A stretch of 64,000 nt of DNA from Hydrangea macrophylla (taxonomy: Eukaryota > Streptophyta > Magnoliopsida > Cornales > Hydrangeaceae): contig CM066983.1 in NCBI GenBank assembly GCA_033977485.1, forward strand, positions 68,310,010 to 68,374,009, read 5' to 3'. Made by a program: the position numbers and the translations under genes. The notes under the pieces are model-generated. The model was not told the origin of the DNA and did not search any database. It saw only the letters and a list, made by a program, of their open reading frames with translations. Position 1 is the first letter of the stretch; each line of letters starts with the position of its first letter. Below are positions 1-13,699 of the stretch, piece after piece.

Positions 1-637
1 ATGAATGTTTTTCCGAATTGGCGACTATGAAATGCTACTAGATGCAATTATGCTTTAACAAAGACATTTCTATTATTTCAATACTATGAAATAAGCATGG
101 TAGTTCAAGATGCCAAAAATAGTGAAATTCATGTAAGGCATTACCAACAACTTAGACAAATAGGTAAATTGTAGCATCTTTAATTTAATTAAAACATAGC
201 AACTAAATAACATTTAGGTAAAGCATAAGCTCAAATAGTCACATAAGAGCACATAAACACTTAATCAAATAATGTAGGAAAAACTCTAAAACAAGGTTAA
301 CAAGTATTAGGTTTAATCCTACACATAGCAAACCATGAAATTAAAACTAGGAGTGCACTTAGACAATAAAATCTACCTTGATCTTGAGAAAGAAAGCAAG
401 AGAGATAAGAAGTCCAAGAGAGGAGCAATGAGAGAGCCCAAGAACAAATAAAGAAAACCCTCTTCTTCTCCTAGGTCATGGCTTGAGATAGGGGACTCCA
501 AAATGAACAATGGAAACACCAAATGAGAGCTCAAAATGAGGGGAACAAATTAGTCTCTAATAGCCTTCCTCCAATAGTGACTTGAAAGCCTCCAAAAGTA
601 AGCTTGAAGGTGGAGTTTCCGTGGAGGTCCTTATGCT

Positions 638-683
<46 letters not shown>

Positions 684-695
684 AGATGTAGAGAG
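1..695. other. Unrecognised AT-rich sequence ending in a GA microsatellite
   Basis: No gene found on either strand. A (GA)n run at 641-678 precedes the solo LTR; the open frame through it is a microsatellite product. Confidence 0.6.
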
Positions 696-1995
696 TGTTA
701 GGAAACAGCGTTCCCAGAATCCGTTGATAGTGCGTATAAGTTGGTACTGCAAACATTTACGTGAAATCTACAATAACCCTACAAGGGCGGAACTAAGGTT
801 ACCTTGAACTGCAAAAATGATTTATTGTAATAGACGAATCGAGAACACGGGCTCGATAACAACTCACGATCTTCTACCGTATTCCTCTACTGCCAGAATA
901 TCGAACTGAGTGTGGGCTCTATCAAAATCCTTTTAGTTTTCTGCTCTCCCTTTTTATGCTCTCTTTTCTATTTCGAGTTATAATACTCTATATGGAAAAA
1001 CGCAAACTGAGAGGAGAGCCAATACAGCATATATATATGCTACGATAGGGACCATAAGAAGTCGATAGGGACCATAAGAAGTCAATAAGGAATAGGTTAC
1101 CTTATGGAATTAGGAAACCCCAATTCGAACTGAATCAGATTCCTATTTCTATCAATTATAATTCATACCACTAAAGAATTATAATTGCACTCCTACCCTT
1201 ATCTCAAAAAATATATTTTGAGCTCCATGTTATTAAATGCTGATTATCTCCGCACGTTAAGATTACAGATATCTATTAATCAAATATAATTACTGACAAT
1301 CATATTTAATTAATCTCTTAAAATTCCTTAAGATTCTCTACTTAACTTATTTGATATGTCAGATGCAAAAGCCACCTACAGGGTTTGACATAATCAAAAC
1401 TTATAAGCTTTCTCAAGGGAATATCATCAATCCCAAAAATTGAGACATGGATTCCATCATTAATTTATATCCACCACACAATCAATATTGTCACCCAATC
1501 CAATGAGATATTGACCCATTTAAGGATCTCACCCTTTTAGGGATCAAAATGTAAATATCAAATGTATGTGTCTGTAAATTAACTTAGGATTTAGAGCATA
1601 AGCACTCGTAATAGCCATGAGGTATTAATTATCTTATAATTCAGTATAAAGATAATTACCCAAGTCAGTCATGTTTAATACACAAAGTGTACCAGCATAG
1701 TGAGTTGAAACTATACCGTTTCTTGTAGTTAAGACAAACCTACTACAACACCATGTTGCAGTCCTATCGATGGTGTGTCCAAACCCATCTAAGACTGTAA
1801 ACCAAAATCTTACATTCTATAAGATCCGATAACCACCTACTATGTAGAATGAAAGACACACATGCATAATATTAAATAAATAATACAATACAAACATTGC
1901 CCACACATATTCTCATAAAAATGGAATAACTGATTTTATTAAATGAATAATAAATTAACTGCATAAAGCATGACTTTGAGTATATATCCCTAAGA
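696..1995 (-). mobile_element. Solo LTR, probably Ty1/copia, minus strand
   Basis: 1,300 bp. On the plus strand it runs from TGTTAGGAAACAGCG to TATATATCCCTAAGA; on the minus strand this reads T(C)TTAGGGATATATACTC ... CGCTGTTTCCTAACA. The ends are TGTTAGG/CCTAACA with two bases changed at the 1,995 side. Flanks GAGAG on both sides fit a 5-bp duplication, but lie in a GA microsatellite. No internal region or primer site next to it. Confidence 0.6.
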
Positions 1996-3128
1996 GAGAG
2001 AGAGAGGAAAGCTTCTTTAAGAAGCTTTGGTGGTTGGGAGTTGTTAAAAGCGGTTGGGAATTGTATGGGGAGGTGACTTATGGGTCCCACCCTTGTCCCC
2101 TCACACACACATGCACACACACACACAAAAAAAAAATATGTAACATACATATACACACATGTGCCAAAACAAATACCAAAGTGATACCACACGACTAAAA
2201 GATAGGCATGAAAATGTACAAGTTTAAATTGGGTCCACACATTGACCATCAAATTACCACAATACCCTTATTTAACTTATGGGTTTCTACAATACCAATC
2301 TTGCAAAATCAAATCCGTAGCCAAGTTCCACATTCACGTATAAAAAAAACAGCTCCAATAACTTCTCAATCTGAACAACCTATTAGCAAAGCCAACAAAG
2401 TATCCCACTGTGGAATATAAAAATAAAAATAAATAAATAAAAAACTGGCTGCCTTTAACTTATCCTCTAGCCCTCACACAGTGACCAATGAAACCCACAC
2501 TAAACGCTATGTATTTCCCAACACGAAATAAGCAATGCGACACAAAACACACACCAAACATAGTGATAATCACTCCCACATCTACAAAAAAACAACCCGA
2601 CACGCCAAAAGAAACCCTACCCACCCATGCACACAAACACACATACACACACACACACACACACACATACACATACACACACACTGATACACATTAATTG
2701 TGAAAAGTTTACTTCAGAAAGCTCCTTATCCAAAATAAGCACAAAAATTAGCAATTCCATACACAGCACAGTGGGCAAATGAGAAAAATAGTCTCCAATC
2801 AAAATCTTAGAGCACAAACCCGATACAAGGTAGCACAAGAGGGATTTAATTGAACACTCATGGCACCCATACAGCAGTAACTTCATAGTAAAATATATAT
2901 ATATATATATATATATATTTCAAAGACCTTATAAACCGCAGGCAAAATTGTCTACCTTGCCCAAAAATGTCGGATAACAAGACCACCACAAAGAAGTAGC
3001 ACTAAATCTGAGCCAGTATTAAACCTCTCAATACCAGGGATAACATTGATTGGTGCTCATCAGCAGTAGCATCTGTCATCTTTAACATCCCCGAACAATC
3101 AAAAGTTTGCAAGCTCCAAAATGTTGTG
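1996..3128. other. AT-rich region with microsatellites
   Basis: GA run 1,994-2,007, CA runs at 2,100-2,127 and 2,636-2,692, AT run 2,891-2,919. No gene found; the open frames across the CA tracts are low-complexity. Confidence 0.7.
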
Positions 3129-5379
3129 TTTTTTTTTAGCAGTCAATTTCATTTATAGAAATCAAGGAGCAAAGTGCCCACCATTTATATTATATAAACG
3201 GGTAAACCCAAACAACCCCAACGACCCCTTAGCATAGCAACCAGGTTTCCCAAATGAATGCCTTGTCGTTTTAAGACTTTAACTAGCAGGACCAGGGACC
3301 AACCCAACCAAGTTGCCCCTAAAAAATAAGCCCTATAAACAACCCCATCAGCAAGCACCACGACAACGGATCAATCAAGCAATTAGCAGCAAACCAATCA
3401 CACCAAACCCTTGGAAGGAAGACAAAGTGGCCTGCCAAAAATGATCTCAAGATTGGGCATCTTGAATTTTCTTTTTTCTCAGCAGTAAATAATTTATTCA
3501 GCATGGTAAACCATGGAACAAATCTTGATAGAAAGCCACCTTCCAACAAACCGTATAGTAGAAATCATTTGAGGAAAAAAAGCCAAAGAGGGGACAGCGG
3601 CCCAACTGCAGGAAACCAAGTAGCTGACCGTCTCCGGCAGCGACTTAAGCAACTCCAAGCAAAGGGTCCCATCCCTTTAACAATAACCTCTTGCACCCAC
3701 TCTGTGCTGATATATGTACGCATATTGTGCCTCAATTTAGATTCAACAACTAGCAACAAATTGAAACCCCTGAAATAATCTAGGGCACCAAATCTGAGAA
3801 CCATCAAATTTAGATAGTATGTCATTGCAAGAACCATATGACTGCAGCCCGGAAACATAACAAACAAGACACGTTCACAGCTTTGACCTTCCCATTACCA
3901 CCTTGAAAAGAACGCTTACAGATTGACCTTTCCTACACTAACAATTGTAGAGGTACAGATACTCCCGCAAGAGCAGCACATGAGCAGAAACAGCAAGCAC
4001 GTCTTTAACCTATTGGAGATCCATGGAGACTGCAAGCATAGTATTCAAAAGCAAAGGCCCAAATGAGAACATCACCCAAAAAGGATCTTTATGGCCAGCA
4101 ATAGAGAGAACCAGAACAACACATAGTGGAAACTCGTATCCCATCGCCAAGAAATCAGTCCATGAAAGCTCAAAATTTAACCCCAAAGATGTAATGATGA
4201 AACATCCCAAAAACACACGCACCCAACCGAGGACACCAAAAAACATTACACCCATGAAGAAAAATGCACACCAAACTCACCACTGCCAAGGAAAGACCAC
4301 ACAAAACCCAAAAGAAGTCAGCATAAAGATAACACACACTCCCACACATACAGACACCCATACCCATAAAAATTAGATGCCTTCGATAAGAGAGGTCTGC
4401 ATATTAACAACCAATTTCGCTAAGGAGTCAGCATAATGATTAGCCCCCCTCAAATCCATTCTTTCCCATCCATCACAAAATCAATTACAATTCTTAAACA
4501 TCTCATATTAGCCCCACCCAACACCCAACCTTTTTAACCATCAACCCTCAAGTTAAGTCCAAAGAACCTCACCTAAACCCAAACCCAAACCCAAACCCAA
4601 ACCCTTTCCCTTGAATCAGCCCCAATAGCCCAGTAAGACAAAGACCCTCAACCTTACCTACAAACTATCCCCATATCCCCTCTCCAACAACCCACCCCTC
4701 AAACCCTCTGAATTGTTCAAACAGAAACCATCCCTACCCCCAAATCCTCCCATATCAGCACCCCCCTCCCTCACCCCACCCCACCCCACCCCACCCCACC
4801 CCACCCCACCCCACAAAAGCAAGTTGTGGATAGCAGCACTCAACAACACATGATAGAAGACATACAATAGCAAATCGATACCAAAATTGCAAAATTTGTT
4901 ATCATAACAACCCCCAATGAGCAACCAATTAGGTGCCGAGAAAAAAACCTCAATGCTGAAAATCCAAAGCAACACTAAACCTCATCAGAATCCCCAAACC
5001 AAGTGAAACATGAAAGAATTGCCCAGCTCAAGAACATAGCTACAACCCAAAAAGACACAAAAGTGAGAATAGGCAATGAGAATTAAAGTGACACGCAACC
5101 AAAAACACAGACGAAAGACAGCAAACAAAGGGGCAACAAATAGAAGCATGGCAGAAGTGAAAGACCAACAAAGGACACGAAAGACAACAAAAAACCTAAC
5201 CCAAAAAAGAAAAATAGCAACTACTACCAAAAGAACATGACAAGAGGAACACCAACAAAACACGCACATTGAGAAAAAAGAAAAAAATCAGGAAAAGAAT
5301 GAAGGCCTAGAAAAAACACCAAAGGAACAGCAAGGAGAAAGACAAAGAAACATGGGGAGAGACTATAAAAAAGCCTTAA
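3129..5379 (-). repeat. Possible 3' part of a LINE, non-coding
   Basis: Lies downstream (minus strand) of the LINE RNase H remnant. The coding strand is T- and G-rich without a conserved frame. A T9 tract at 3,129-3,137 would be the poly(A) tail of a minus-strand LINE. It includes (CCCAAA)n at 4,571-4,604 and (CCCCA)n at 4,772-4,814. The LINE extent is inference. Confidence 0.35.
4772..4814. repeat. (CCCCA)n pentanucleotide tract
   Basis: About eight CCCCA units; the minus strand is (TGGGG)n with enough G4 runs to form a G-quadruplex. Confidence 0.9.
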
Positions 5380-6899
5380 AAGTGGCAGTACTTTCAACAC
5401 CTTTTGCACTAAAGCATCTGCCAAACCATTAGCTTTCCTCAAAATATGAACCACTTTCACCTCTCCTAAAAACTTCATAATGTTATGGATCTTATCAAGA
5501 GTTTCAATATACTTCTACCAAATCCCCTCTTCACCATTGACCCAAGCCACTACTATTTTATAATCACTCTCAATTAAAAGTCGACACCCCATCCTTCCCT
5601 CAAAGGTTGCATAAAATTCCAAAGCATCCAAGATTGCTTGTAGTTCAGCAAAATTAGAGTCTGCGATGCCTATACTAATTACAAACATGCATTTCACCTC
5701 TTCGAGCCAATCCCGCAAGGCACCACCCACGCTAGCAGGACACGGTTTCCCTCTTGCAGATCTATCCATATTGAATTTATAGACGTTCAACCTCCAAGCC
5801 GCCACTCAGTCCTTTTACAAATTTTGTGCATCATAGATTCCCTACAAACTTCTTTAATATTAAGCAACATATCAAAGATCGATAATGTTACTGCCGATTC
5901 TTTGTTCTTTAGCCACCAAATAAGGCGAATTTTCATCTTATCCTCCATACTTGAAAAATCCAATAGTCCATTATTAAAAACCATACCTCAGTCCTACAAG
6001 CCTATATTGACCAGGCAATAAGATAGAAGCACATCTTCTAGTCTTTCTGATACTTCCTTTCAGGACATAAGAAATCCCATTAATACCACCAACTCTCATC
6101 GAGTTTGGAATACAGACGGATATATCCTACCAATTTAAACACATTGTCCACAACTTCTATGTCCAAGTACATCTTAAAATTAGCCAACAAGATCATACAA
6201 CACGCATAGCTCATTGTCCTCTTGAAGACATCCAATCCTTTGAAGGACACATTTGACTGGCAATCTACCCCTTAGTAGCTTCCAGCAGAATATTTCCACT
6301 TTTGGAGGAACGTTAGGATTCCAAACTAATTTTTGAGAAGATAGACCAGAGCCAAAAAAAATTCACAATTGTATACACAAAAGACTTCATACTAAATCTT
6401 CCGCTTTGCTCAAATTTCCACACACATTTGTCTACCCTACTTCAGTTAGGAGCCATAATATCGATAACAGGAGGGAATTCTTTCCATACCTCCCATTCCC
6501 AGTCAAACATTTCCCAACGTAATTCCACATGCCAGCTCCATTTTCTACCTTCCCAAAAACCAAAGTCACAAATAAAACCCTCCCTATTAGAAGATAAAGC
6601 AAAAATCTGTGGAAACCTCTCCTTGAAAATTGAATTTTCTATCTAGCAATCTGACCAAAATCTTGTTTTCCTTCCATCACCCAATGCAAATCCCAGCCCC
6701 TAATTAGGAACGCTGAATAAACATCATTACCATGCCATAAATCATAACAATTTAAGGCAAACTGAGAACCACCATTCCTAGTCTTAGGAACAAGAACCAT
6801 ACCAACACCACTCAACCCATATTTAGCACTTAGAACTCTTTTCCAAAGCGAATTGTCTTCCACTCCAAATCTCCAAAACCATTTTGCAGGGGGATCCAA
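5380..6899 (-). pseudogene. LINE (L1-type non-LTR retrotransposon) ORF2 C-terminal remnant
   Basis: Minus-strand pieces in order: WFWRFGVEDNSLWKRVLSAK (6,880 region), typical of the region after the L1 reverse transcriptase; then an RNase H domain FNMDRSARGKPCPA, FAELQAILDALE, LLIESDYKIVVAWVNG (about 5,770-5,515) and VVHILRKANGLADAL (about 5,450-5,400). The four acidic RNase H positions are visible (D in NMDRS, E in FAEL, D in IESD, D in GLAD). Stops and frame changes separate the pieces, and no RT fingers/palm are present, so it is a 5'-truncated dead copy. Confidence 0.75.
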
Positions 6900-7258
6900 A
6901 GGAGATCCAAATTATGTTTAAAATTATACTAGCTATGTTGTTCTATTTTGTAAAAACATAGTGAATGCTTGGAGCTTGTTATGTTTAGAATTCTAGTATG
7001 GCTTTCGTGTTTTGTAGATTGTTTATAAATCTTGTGCTTAAGCTATGGTGTGTTAGATTATTTTGTGTTACGTTTGTAATAAAAAAAAATGATGTTATTT
7101 AAGTATGAAGAAAAACACAAAAGAACTTGTTTTCTTATTTTCCTCTCCCTTTTCTTTTCCTTCCATAAATCCACAGCAGAGGGAGTACTTATATAAATAG
7201 GATAGCAAGTTAGGATTCATTTTAAAGATGATTTCCAACTTGTGATGATAGGTAGGGT
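6900..7258. other. AT-rich sequence between LINE and CACTA fragment
   Basis: No gene. It may be the 5' part of the CACTA element whose transposase fragment follows, but no CACTA terminal repeat was found here. Confidence 0.4.
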
Positions 7259-7500
7259 ATGGATAAGAGTTGGATATAGCTTTGGGGTAGATATTTGCCC
7301 GAGTATGTGAAGCAAGTTAAAGAATTCATTGAGTTTGAATGCACATTTGCTAATAAATCATATAGAATAAGATGCATGTGTACTAACTGCATTAATATAG
7401 GCTTTATGCACATAGATGATGTTAGACTTAAACAAAGGGAGTTAAGAGATGACCTCCACAAGCATTATAGAAACATTGAGGATCCACAAAGCCAACCACC
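7259..7500 (+). pseudogene. CACTA (En/Spm) TNP2-type transposase N-terminal fragment
   Basis: ATG 7,259 opens MDKSWI then TAG (7,277-7,279), then YLPEYVKQVKEFIEFE and YRIRCMCTNCINIGF with a following DDVR. MDKSW, the V..FI.FA-like stretch and the RCPC..C.N cysteine pattern are those of the transposase-associated N-terminal domain of plant CACTA elements. The early stop and loss of everything past ~75 residues make it a relic. Confidence 0.7.
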
Positions 7501-8330
7501 CCCCTCCCCGATTAATTGTGGACATGTGGCTCGGGACTTTTCCCCTCTCTTTGGAGAGAAAGAGTTTCTTTTCTTCGTCTATTTCGAAATTGATTTTGAA
7601 TCCTAGTATAGTCTAAGAAAATAGATAAAGAGTCACCACTTGATCTTTAGGGAACTAAAAAACCCAATTTGACTCACCGAAAGGGATAAAAGGGACAGAC
7701 CTTTCATGACCAAATAACTCATCTTGGGGTTTTGGTACGAGAGAGAAAGGACCCTCCGCGAAGTCTAAAGCTGTCATGCCCCGGAGTAAATCAAAAATAG
7801 GAAAAATGCATTTTTTTTTCATGGATCCGTAGACACATTACTGGTTGAAAGTCGCTCGTCTGTCCTTAACAGAAATGATTACAAGAAATGCAATAATAAT
7901 GGTATGTAACTAGTTCAGTGCAGCGGTTCTATATTAAACAATAACAGTTTTAAGTCAACATTATATATTACAGACCAAACATGAAACATAATTAAACATC
8001 ATAAGTTTGTAGCAACACCTGCAACTAACGTTCGAGAATCAACTAAGTTATTACATCAACTAAGTTATTACATCGAGAAAACAAAGATAAAAGAAGACTG
8101 GAAGGTGGCCTTTAACTGGCAAAGTCGTAGTGGTCTCCATAGAAGTCTTCTCTAGGATAGCCTTCCTCATAGTACACTTCATCAACAAAGTCTTCTGCGA
8201 CGTATCCATTATCACCGTAATTGCCCTTGGGCTATGCACCACCTGCTATATCTGGCATATCTGGATGTGGAAGGTCTAGTGGTATAAAATATGTCAGCTA
8301 AATACAAGCTAAGTGAATATAAAGTATCAC

Positions 8331-10354
8331 TGCAGACACCCTATTTTGGTTCGTTCGTTCGACTGAAGCAACCTCACATTAAGAACAACTTGATGATTAG
8401 AATTAAGATTTGTGGAATGTCGATTTTATAAAGCAGAACTCTGTGAAGCACTGTGGTCTTTGAGATACATTAGAATAACCTTTAGGAAAACTTAGGTACA
8501 TTAGAAACTCAATTTAGAGACAAACCAAATTTATGGGTGCTTTTTCACATGAAATGACAAAAAAATCACACTTTATTGAGCCAAATCCGAACCTCAGGGT
8601 GGGATCCTGAGAACTCACTTTACAAAACATTCCTAAAAATAGACTAAATTAGTGACCCAAACCTTCAAATTATCCAAAAACCACTTTGGACAATTTTTAC
8701 CCCTTTTATACCTCACAGGTCTGCTCCTTCTTCGAGTCAGCCCCACTCTTTTGACCATAACTCAAAATCTACAAAATCTTTTTTAATAAGACCAAAAACA
8801 TTTTAAACTAGACTTCCATATCTTTCCAACGGAATATCAGAAGCCCAAAAAGGATAAACGAGATGAGAGAACAAAGTTCGGGAAGTCTAGAGTGAAAACA
8901 CAACATTCTAGGCTAAGTGCCATAGTGGCACTCATGTGACTGTCGCGTGGCACTCTTGACTGCCCTGTGGCACTCAAGACTACCACATGGCACTCAGCCA
9001 AGTGGCACAAGCTCTTATCCCGAAATTCAGGCTAATTGTATACAAGGGGCAAGCTATTCACTCTGTGGGTTTAGTTTCATTTTTGAAAGAATTCATCACT
9101 CGTTGATTTGCAAACAAGGGGAGAGGCCCTCTACCACCCATTCTATTGATCAAGTCTAACCCCTTGTCATATACAAGGAGCCCCCCTTCTGTCCATTTTT
9201 GTTCAGCCAAGCCCAACCCATTGTCATACACAAGGGGCAAGCCATGTCCAGGTCCCTTGTCATAAACAAGGGGCAATGTTATTCTGAGGTGAGTCTTCAT
9301 GTGAGTTCAGATGGAGTCGTATTTTTGCTCTTTGAATGGAAATACAAGTTTGAGGTCGTAATGCTAGGAGAGTAAAGAATTTATTACAAACATGATTAAG
9401 GAAAATTTTTAATCCTTGAATTTATACATGAAGTCTCATGTCAAAGAATTGGGTGAATAATAAAACAATAATCTAGATCATGCGCAAGGTACATCACTCA
9501 TAGTAAGGCACGATGTCAGTAGAAAACAAGAAAGAAAAAGGGAGTTTTTTTTTTAGTGTCTCAAGTTTGAGCAGTGGAGTCATAGACTTTGTGGGTGCAT
9601 CGTGAGCAATAGAATGAGATTGTTTGAAGGATAAGGAAAAGGATAAAGAAGAAGTCCATAAGCCTCGTCTCTCAAATTTCATAAATTTAATCCCCATGAT
9701 TTTAAGATAATGATTGTGCAATGCATATGTGGTTCGCCTTTACTGGCTCCATAATGCTTCCCTTTTAAGAGTAGTTCGTCTTTACTGGCTCTACATGGTT
9801 TTATGGTTGAACGGGTTTCCCCCATGTATAGCAAGATAATCTTATTGCATATTCATTTTCATTTCATGCACCACACTTGTTGTTCGCCTTAAATGGATCA
9901 ATGGTGTGTTTTTATAAAGAGTAGTTGCCTTGAAGGCTCTACATGCTATTGATAGTTAAGTGAGCATCCCTCACATTTGCATGAGCATATTTATTCGAAT
10001 ATCATTGAGACATGCACCACATTCATTGTTTGCCTTAAATGGCTCCATGATTGCGTATTTATAGAGTAGTTTGCCTTTTGGGCTCTACATAAGTGTTGAT
10101 TGTTGGACGGGAAGCCCCCGTATTGGCATATTGATTCTTTCAAGCATTTTCTTGAAATCATACATCGCATTGATCCTTGCATTCCCCAAGTACAGTAGTT
10201 TGCCTCTTTGTCTCTATGTTGCGTTGCATTGCATTGATTGGTTTTCATGATGATAATCCTTGATTTGATTTTGAGTGAATAGTAAGTGATTTTCAAATGC
10301 TAAATAAGAATCTTTGAAATAAAATTTGAATGTAAGGATGATAGGACCAAGATT

Positions 10355-10398
<44 letters not shown>

Positions 10399-12789
10399 AG
10401 CAACATTCGAGAGAAAACAAGCAAAATTCAAAATAGGAAGCAATGAACAACAAAATGCCTAAAATGGTGGCTGATTAAAGTGCCGCACGGCACTCTCCCA
10501 GTGCCATCATGGCACTTAACCCTGTTTTCAAAAATTTTTGCACTTATGCTCATTTAATGCCCCGTTTGGTTCCCGGACCACATTTTGATCCTTTTGATGC
10601 ATTTTTAATCGATTTTTCACGATGTTGAGTGCTTGGAAGTATTTATCATTTACATGCATATGAATCCCTAGCAGAGCAATTAGTCTCATTAGGACTGCAC
10701 TGCATTTGTCTTCAAAATTCTCTCATTTTTGCATCTATCCATTCAAGCGAGTTTTGAGTCATGTATAGTGCTCTTGGTTAGCCTTGATTGCCCTAGAAGA
10801 ATTATACTTCAATACATTTCCAATGGTATATAACAAGCCTAAAAAGGATAATCGAGGTGAGAGAATGAAGTCTGGGAAGTCTGGAGTAAAAACACAACAT
10901 TCTGGGCTAAGTGCCATAGTGGCCCTCATGTAACTGTCACGTGGCACTCTTAACCATCCTGTGGCACACAAGACTGCCACATAACATTCAGCCAAGTGCC
11001 ATTATGGCTCTCAGATTTCCAAGATTCATTTTAAGCCCTTGATTTGACCCCAATCTGCGTGAAAACACCCAAAAATGCCCAAGAGTGTGTTTCTTTTGTC
11101 CTACATCGCTTCACTATAAGCGCTTTCACCCAAATCTTCAACTATAAAAGTGGGTCCTCCCCTCTTTATTGAACACACCTCAAAATCCTTAAAACTAGAG
11201 AGCTAAAAGAAACCCCCTTGGAGGATACCGAAGCACTCAAAGTTCTTTAGAAAGTCTAATCTTCTAGTTTTTAGGGTTCTTGGAGTCCACGGTGCTGGCA
11301 AAGCCCTACAGAAGTATTCTGAGGGAAGTTCTTGAGGTAGGCTCCTTCTTTTTCTTTGTTTTTCTGTTATAATTTCCAGTTTTGATCTTTATTTTCTTAG
11401 ATCTAGGTTGAATTTCTTGTTTGTTCTTCGTGTTCTTCATTTTTATTGCTTTTGATCTTTAAAGTTCTAGGATAGTTGTATTTCCTTATTTGTAGTATCC
11501 ATTAAAGTAGAGTTATCCCAGGCAGAGCTACCCCCAAATGTTGTAGTAGTTGAAGCTGTGGGGTTGTTTTTCAACCCATGAATATCTTACCCCGGAGATA
11601 ACAAAGCCTTAATTGGATCTACGAGTCTAGAACTAGGGCATTCATACAGGAATCATGTGGTAATTCATATTAGTTGGGATAGTAGGCTATCCATGTTATC
11701 CTTGTTTTATCCATGCATAATAGTTAATTACTAATTAGTTTAATTCATGAATTTATTCATATCCATGTATCCATGCACATGCATACACTTGCACACTATC
11801 TTCACTTAGAGTAGTAGGTTATCCATGCTAGGGATAACACTTAATTAAGCTTACACATGCACACTATTGCACATATTAATCATGTTTGGACATGCAAACA
11901 TGCTATCCATGCATAGAATAGTAGGATATTCTTAGATTATCCTCTATATATTATGCTTTATTGTCCTAACCATGGTTAATTAGGATAATTGGAGATGTTA
12001 TGCTATCCCGAGTAAGTTTCCCAGATTCCCTCTTATTTCTGCTTTCCTAGGATCACATAGAAGCATGACTAGGTGGATAAAAAATAGATTTAAATTCCCT
12101 TGGGTTTTGTGTGTGATTTTCACATTTAATTTAATTTTATTTCCTTTTTGCATGCATAGGGAAGCGTAGTAATACGTTAGTTCCCAACTTACTGTTTTAG
12201 CATGTGCATTGCATGTCAATGCTTAGTTTCTTGCATGATTTTATTTTATTAGTTGTTTATAACTTGAATTAGGGTTGCATTAGAAATAATTGAAACAGTC
12301 TTCATAATTTCTAGTCAAACACCTTGAAAGCTGAGTGGAGACCTATCCCACGATGGGGCGAGAGGGGGTGTTTTAGCACGATCTATCTCCTTCCTCTCTC
12401 ATATCTTAACCCCCGAACCGAGTTCGTTGGTGACGACGGGGCGCTGTTCTCTATCCATTGACCTTGATGGATTTAGTTTTCTTAGTTTCGTTTATCAAAC
12501 CTAATGGCGACTCTTTTAATGAGGATCTTTTCGAATTTAGCCTTGTGGGATATACATGGATTACTCACTCGTGTAGCCTCAGATATGGATTATGGGCATC
12601 GATTGTTGCCTCAGGTTGGATAAAAAGCCCCATAGAATCCAAAATACGAGTAATCCAAATCAGTCAGATCGGAAAAAGGCTAATGAAGGGTGGTGAACCT
12701 CATTTGTGGCTATTGGCATGAGATTTGAAATGGGACAACCAAGCAGGCTTAATCCTTCTAGGCCCCAAAGCTTGGTTCGGGTAACCACA
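8331..12789 (+). repeat. LTR 1 of the array, fused with a collapsed fourth unit
   Basis: 8,331-9,005 is the LTR 5' part. 9,006-10,797 matches the 3' half of the internal region (16,625-18,510 and 25,793-27,660). From about 10,800 LTR sequence resumes at a point before where it stopped, so about 190 bp is repeated (8,812-9,005 and 10,805-11,000). It continues to ACCACA at 12,789. The order fits two deletions in a former LTR-internal-LTR unit. Confidence 0.8.
10355..10394 (+). repeat. (GA)n microsatellite in the collapsed unit
   Basis: About 20 GA units at a place where the other two units have no GA expansion (18,055 and 27,218 regions). Confidence 0.9.
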
Positions 12790-12809
12790 ATTGGCGACTC
12801 TGGTGGGGA
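12790..12809 (+). other. Putative primer-binding site after LTR 1
   Basis: ATTGGCGACTCTGGTGGGGA directly follows the LTR; the second copy (21,984) reads ATTGGCAACTCTGCTGAGGA. The TGGCGACTC form is the one known next to LTRs of Tat/Ogre-like gypsy elements; priming tRNA (probably Arg) is inference. Confidence 0.6.
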
Positions 12810-13699
12810 CTGAAGTAAGAGGGTTAGACTCCAAATCTTTCAAGGTTCTTTAACTTTATATGATGAGGATCGCATGTGCATTAGTTTTAGAAAGCTTGGG
12901 AGGACTAAAGCTGAGGGCCTACAGCCTGTCAGATCCCCTATGTAGAGGACTTTCCTGCCCTAGCACATACCTAATGGTCTAAAAAGTAGTCTACGTACCA
13001 CACCAAACCCTATAATGGGGGGTATAGGACTCTCGCTGAGGGATCATTTTTACTCTATCCACCCTGATGCATATAGAAGTCATAGAGCCAATCCTTTAGG
13101 GCTTGTCCTGATATGATGATGTGCGCACACACGCTTTACTTGCCCTTTAGGATTATGTGGCATGATAAGGAAGCCTATACGACCTTTGGTACATAGCTCT
13201 GTCTAACGCCCAAGGCATTCTATCCATATGAAATGCTCACCACATGACATGAGGATGGTTTGCTTATGTGTTATACTGGGAATATGTATCACGAGTCTGT
13301 AGGACAACGAGTCATAACCTTGTATGTGTCCTATTTGCTAGTGTTAGCCCTGATTAAACCTAAGCTATCGTAAACCCTGTCACACATTCCAAAGCTTGGG
13401 ATGGATATGGTGACATTGATTATGATGGCCCTGGGATAAGAAGGGATTCTCAATGACGCGATTAGGACTTATATGGCTATGTGAATAGGAATAAGGTTTT
13501 TATTTTGCATTGCATATCATTATATCATAAGAAAATTTTGAAAAGAAAAAAAATAGAAAATATTTTCAAACTCATAAAAGGGGCACAATCATTCTATGAT
13601 CAAAACATAATTTAAAATTTGAAATTGCAGAGAGATAGGTGAACATAGCTCAGAGAAATAAGAAGGTCACACCTTTTTAGGTCTAATTCCCCCATTGTT

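Noticed and set aside
604..807. Short open frame through the GA microsatellite
   Set aside because: RERERERE comes from (GA)n and the rest lies in the solo LTR; no gene-like context.
2460..2886. Open frames rich in VCVCVC / THTHTH
   Set aside because: Products of a (CA)n microsatellite read on both strands.
4571..4604. Telomere-like repeat
   Set aside because: Units are CCCAAA, not the plant CCCTAAA, and only about five are present; treated as a simple repeat.
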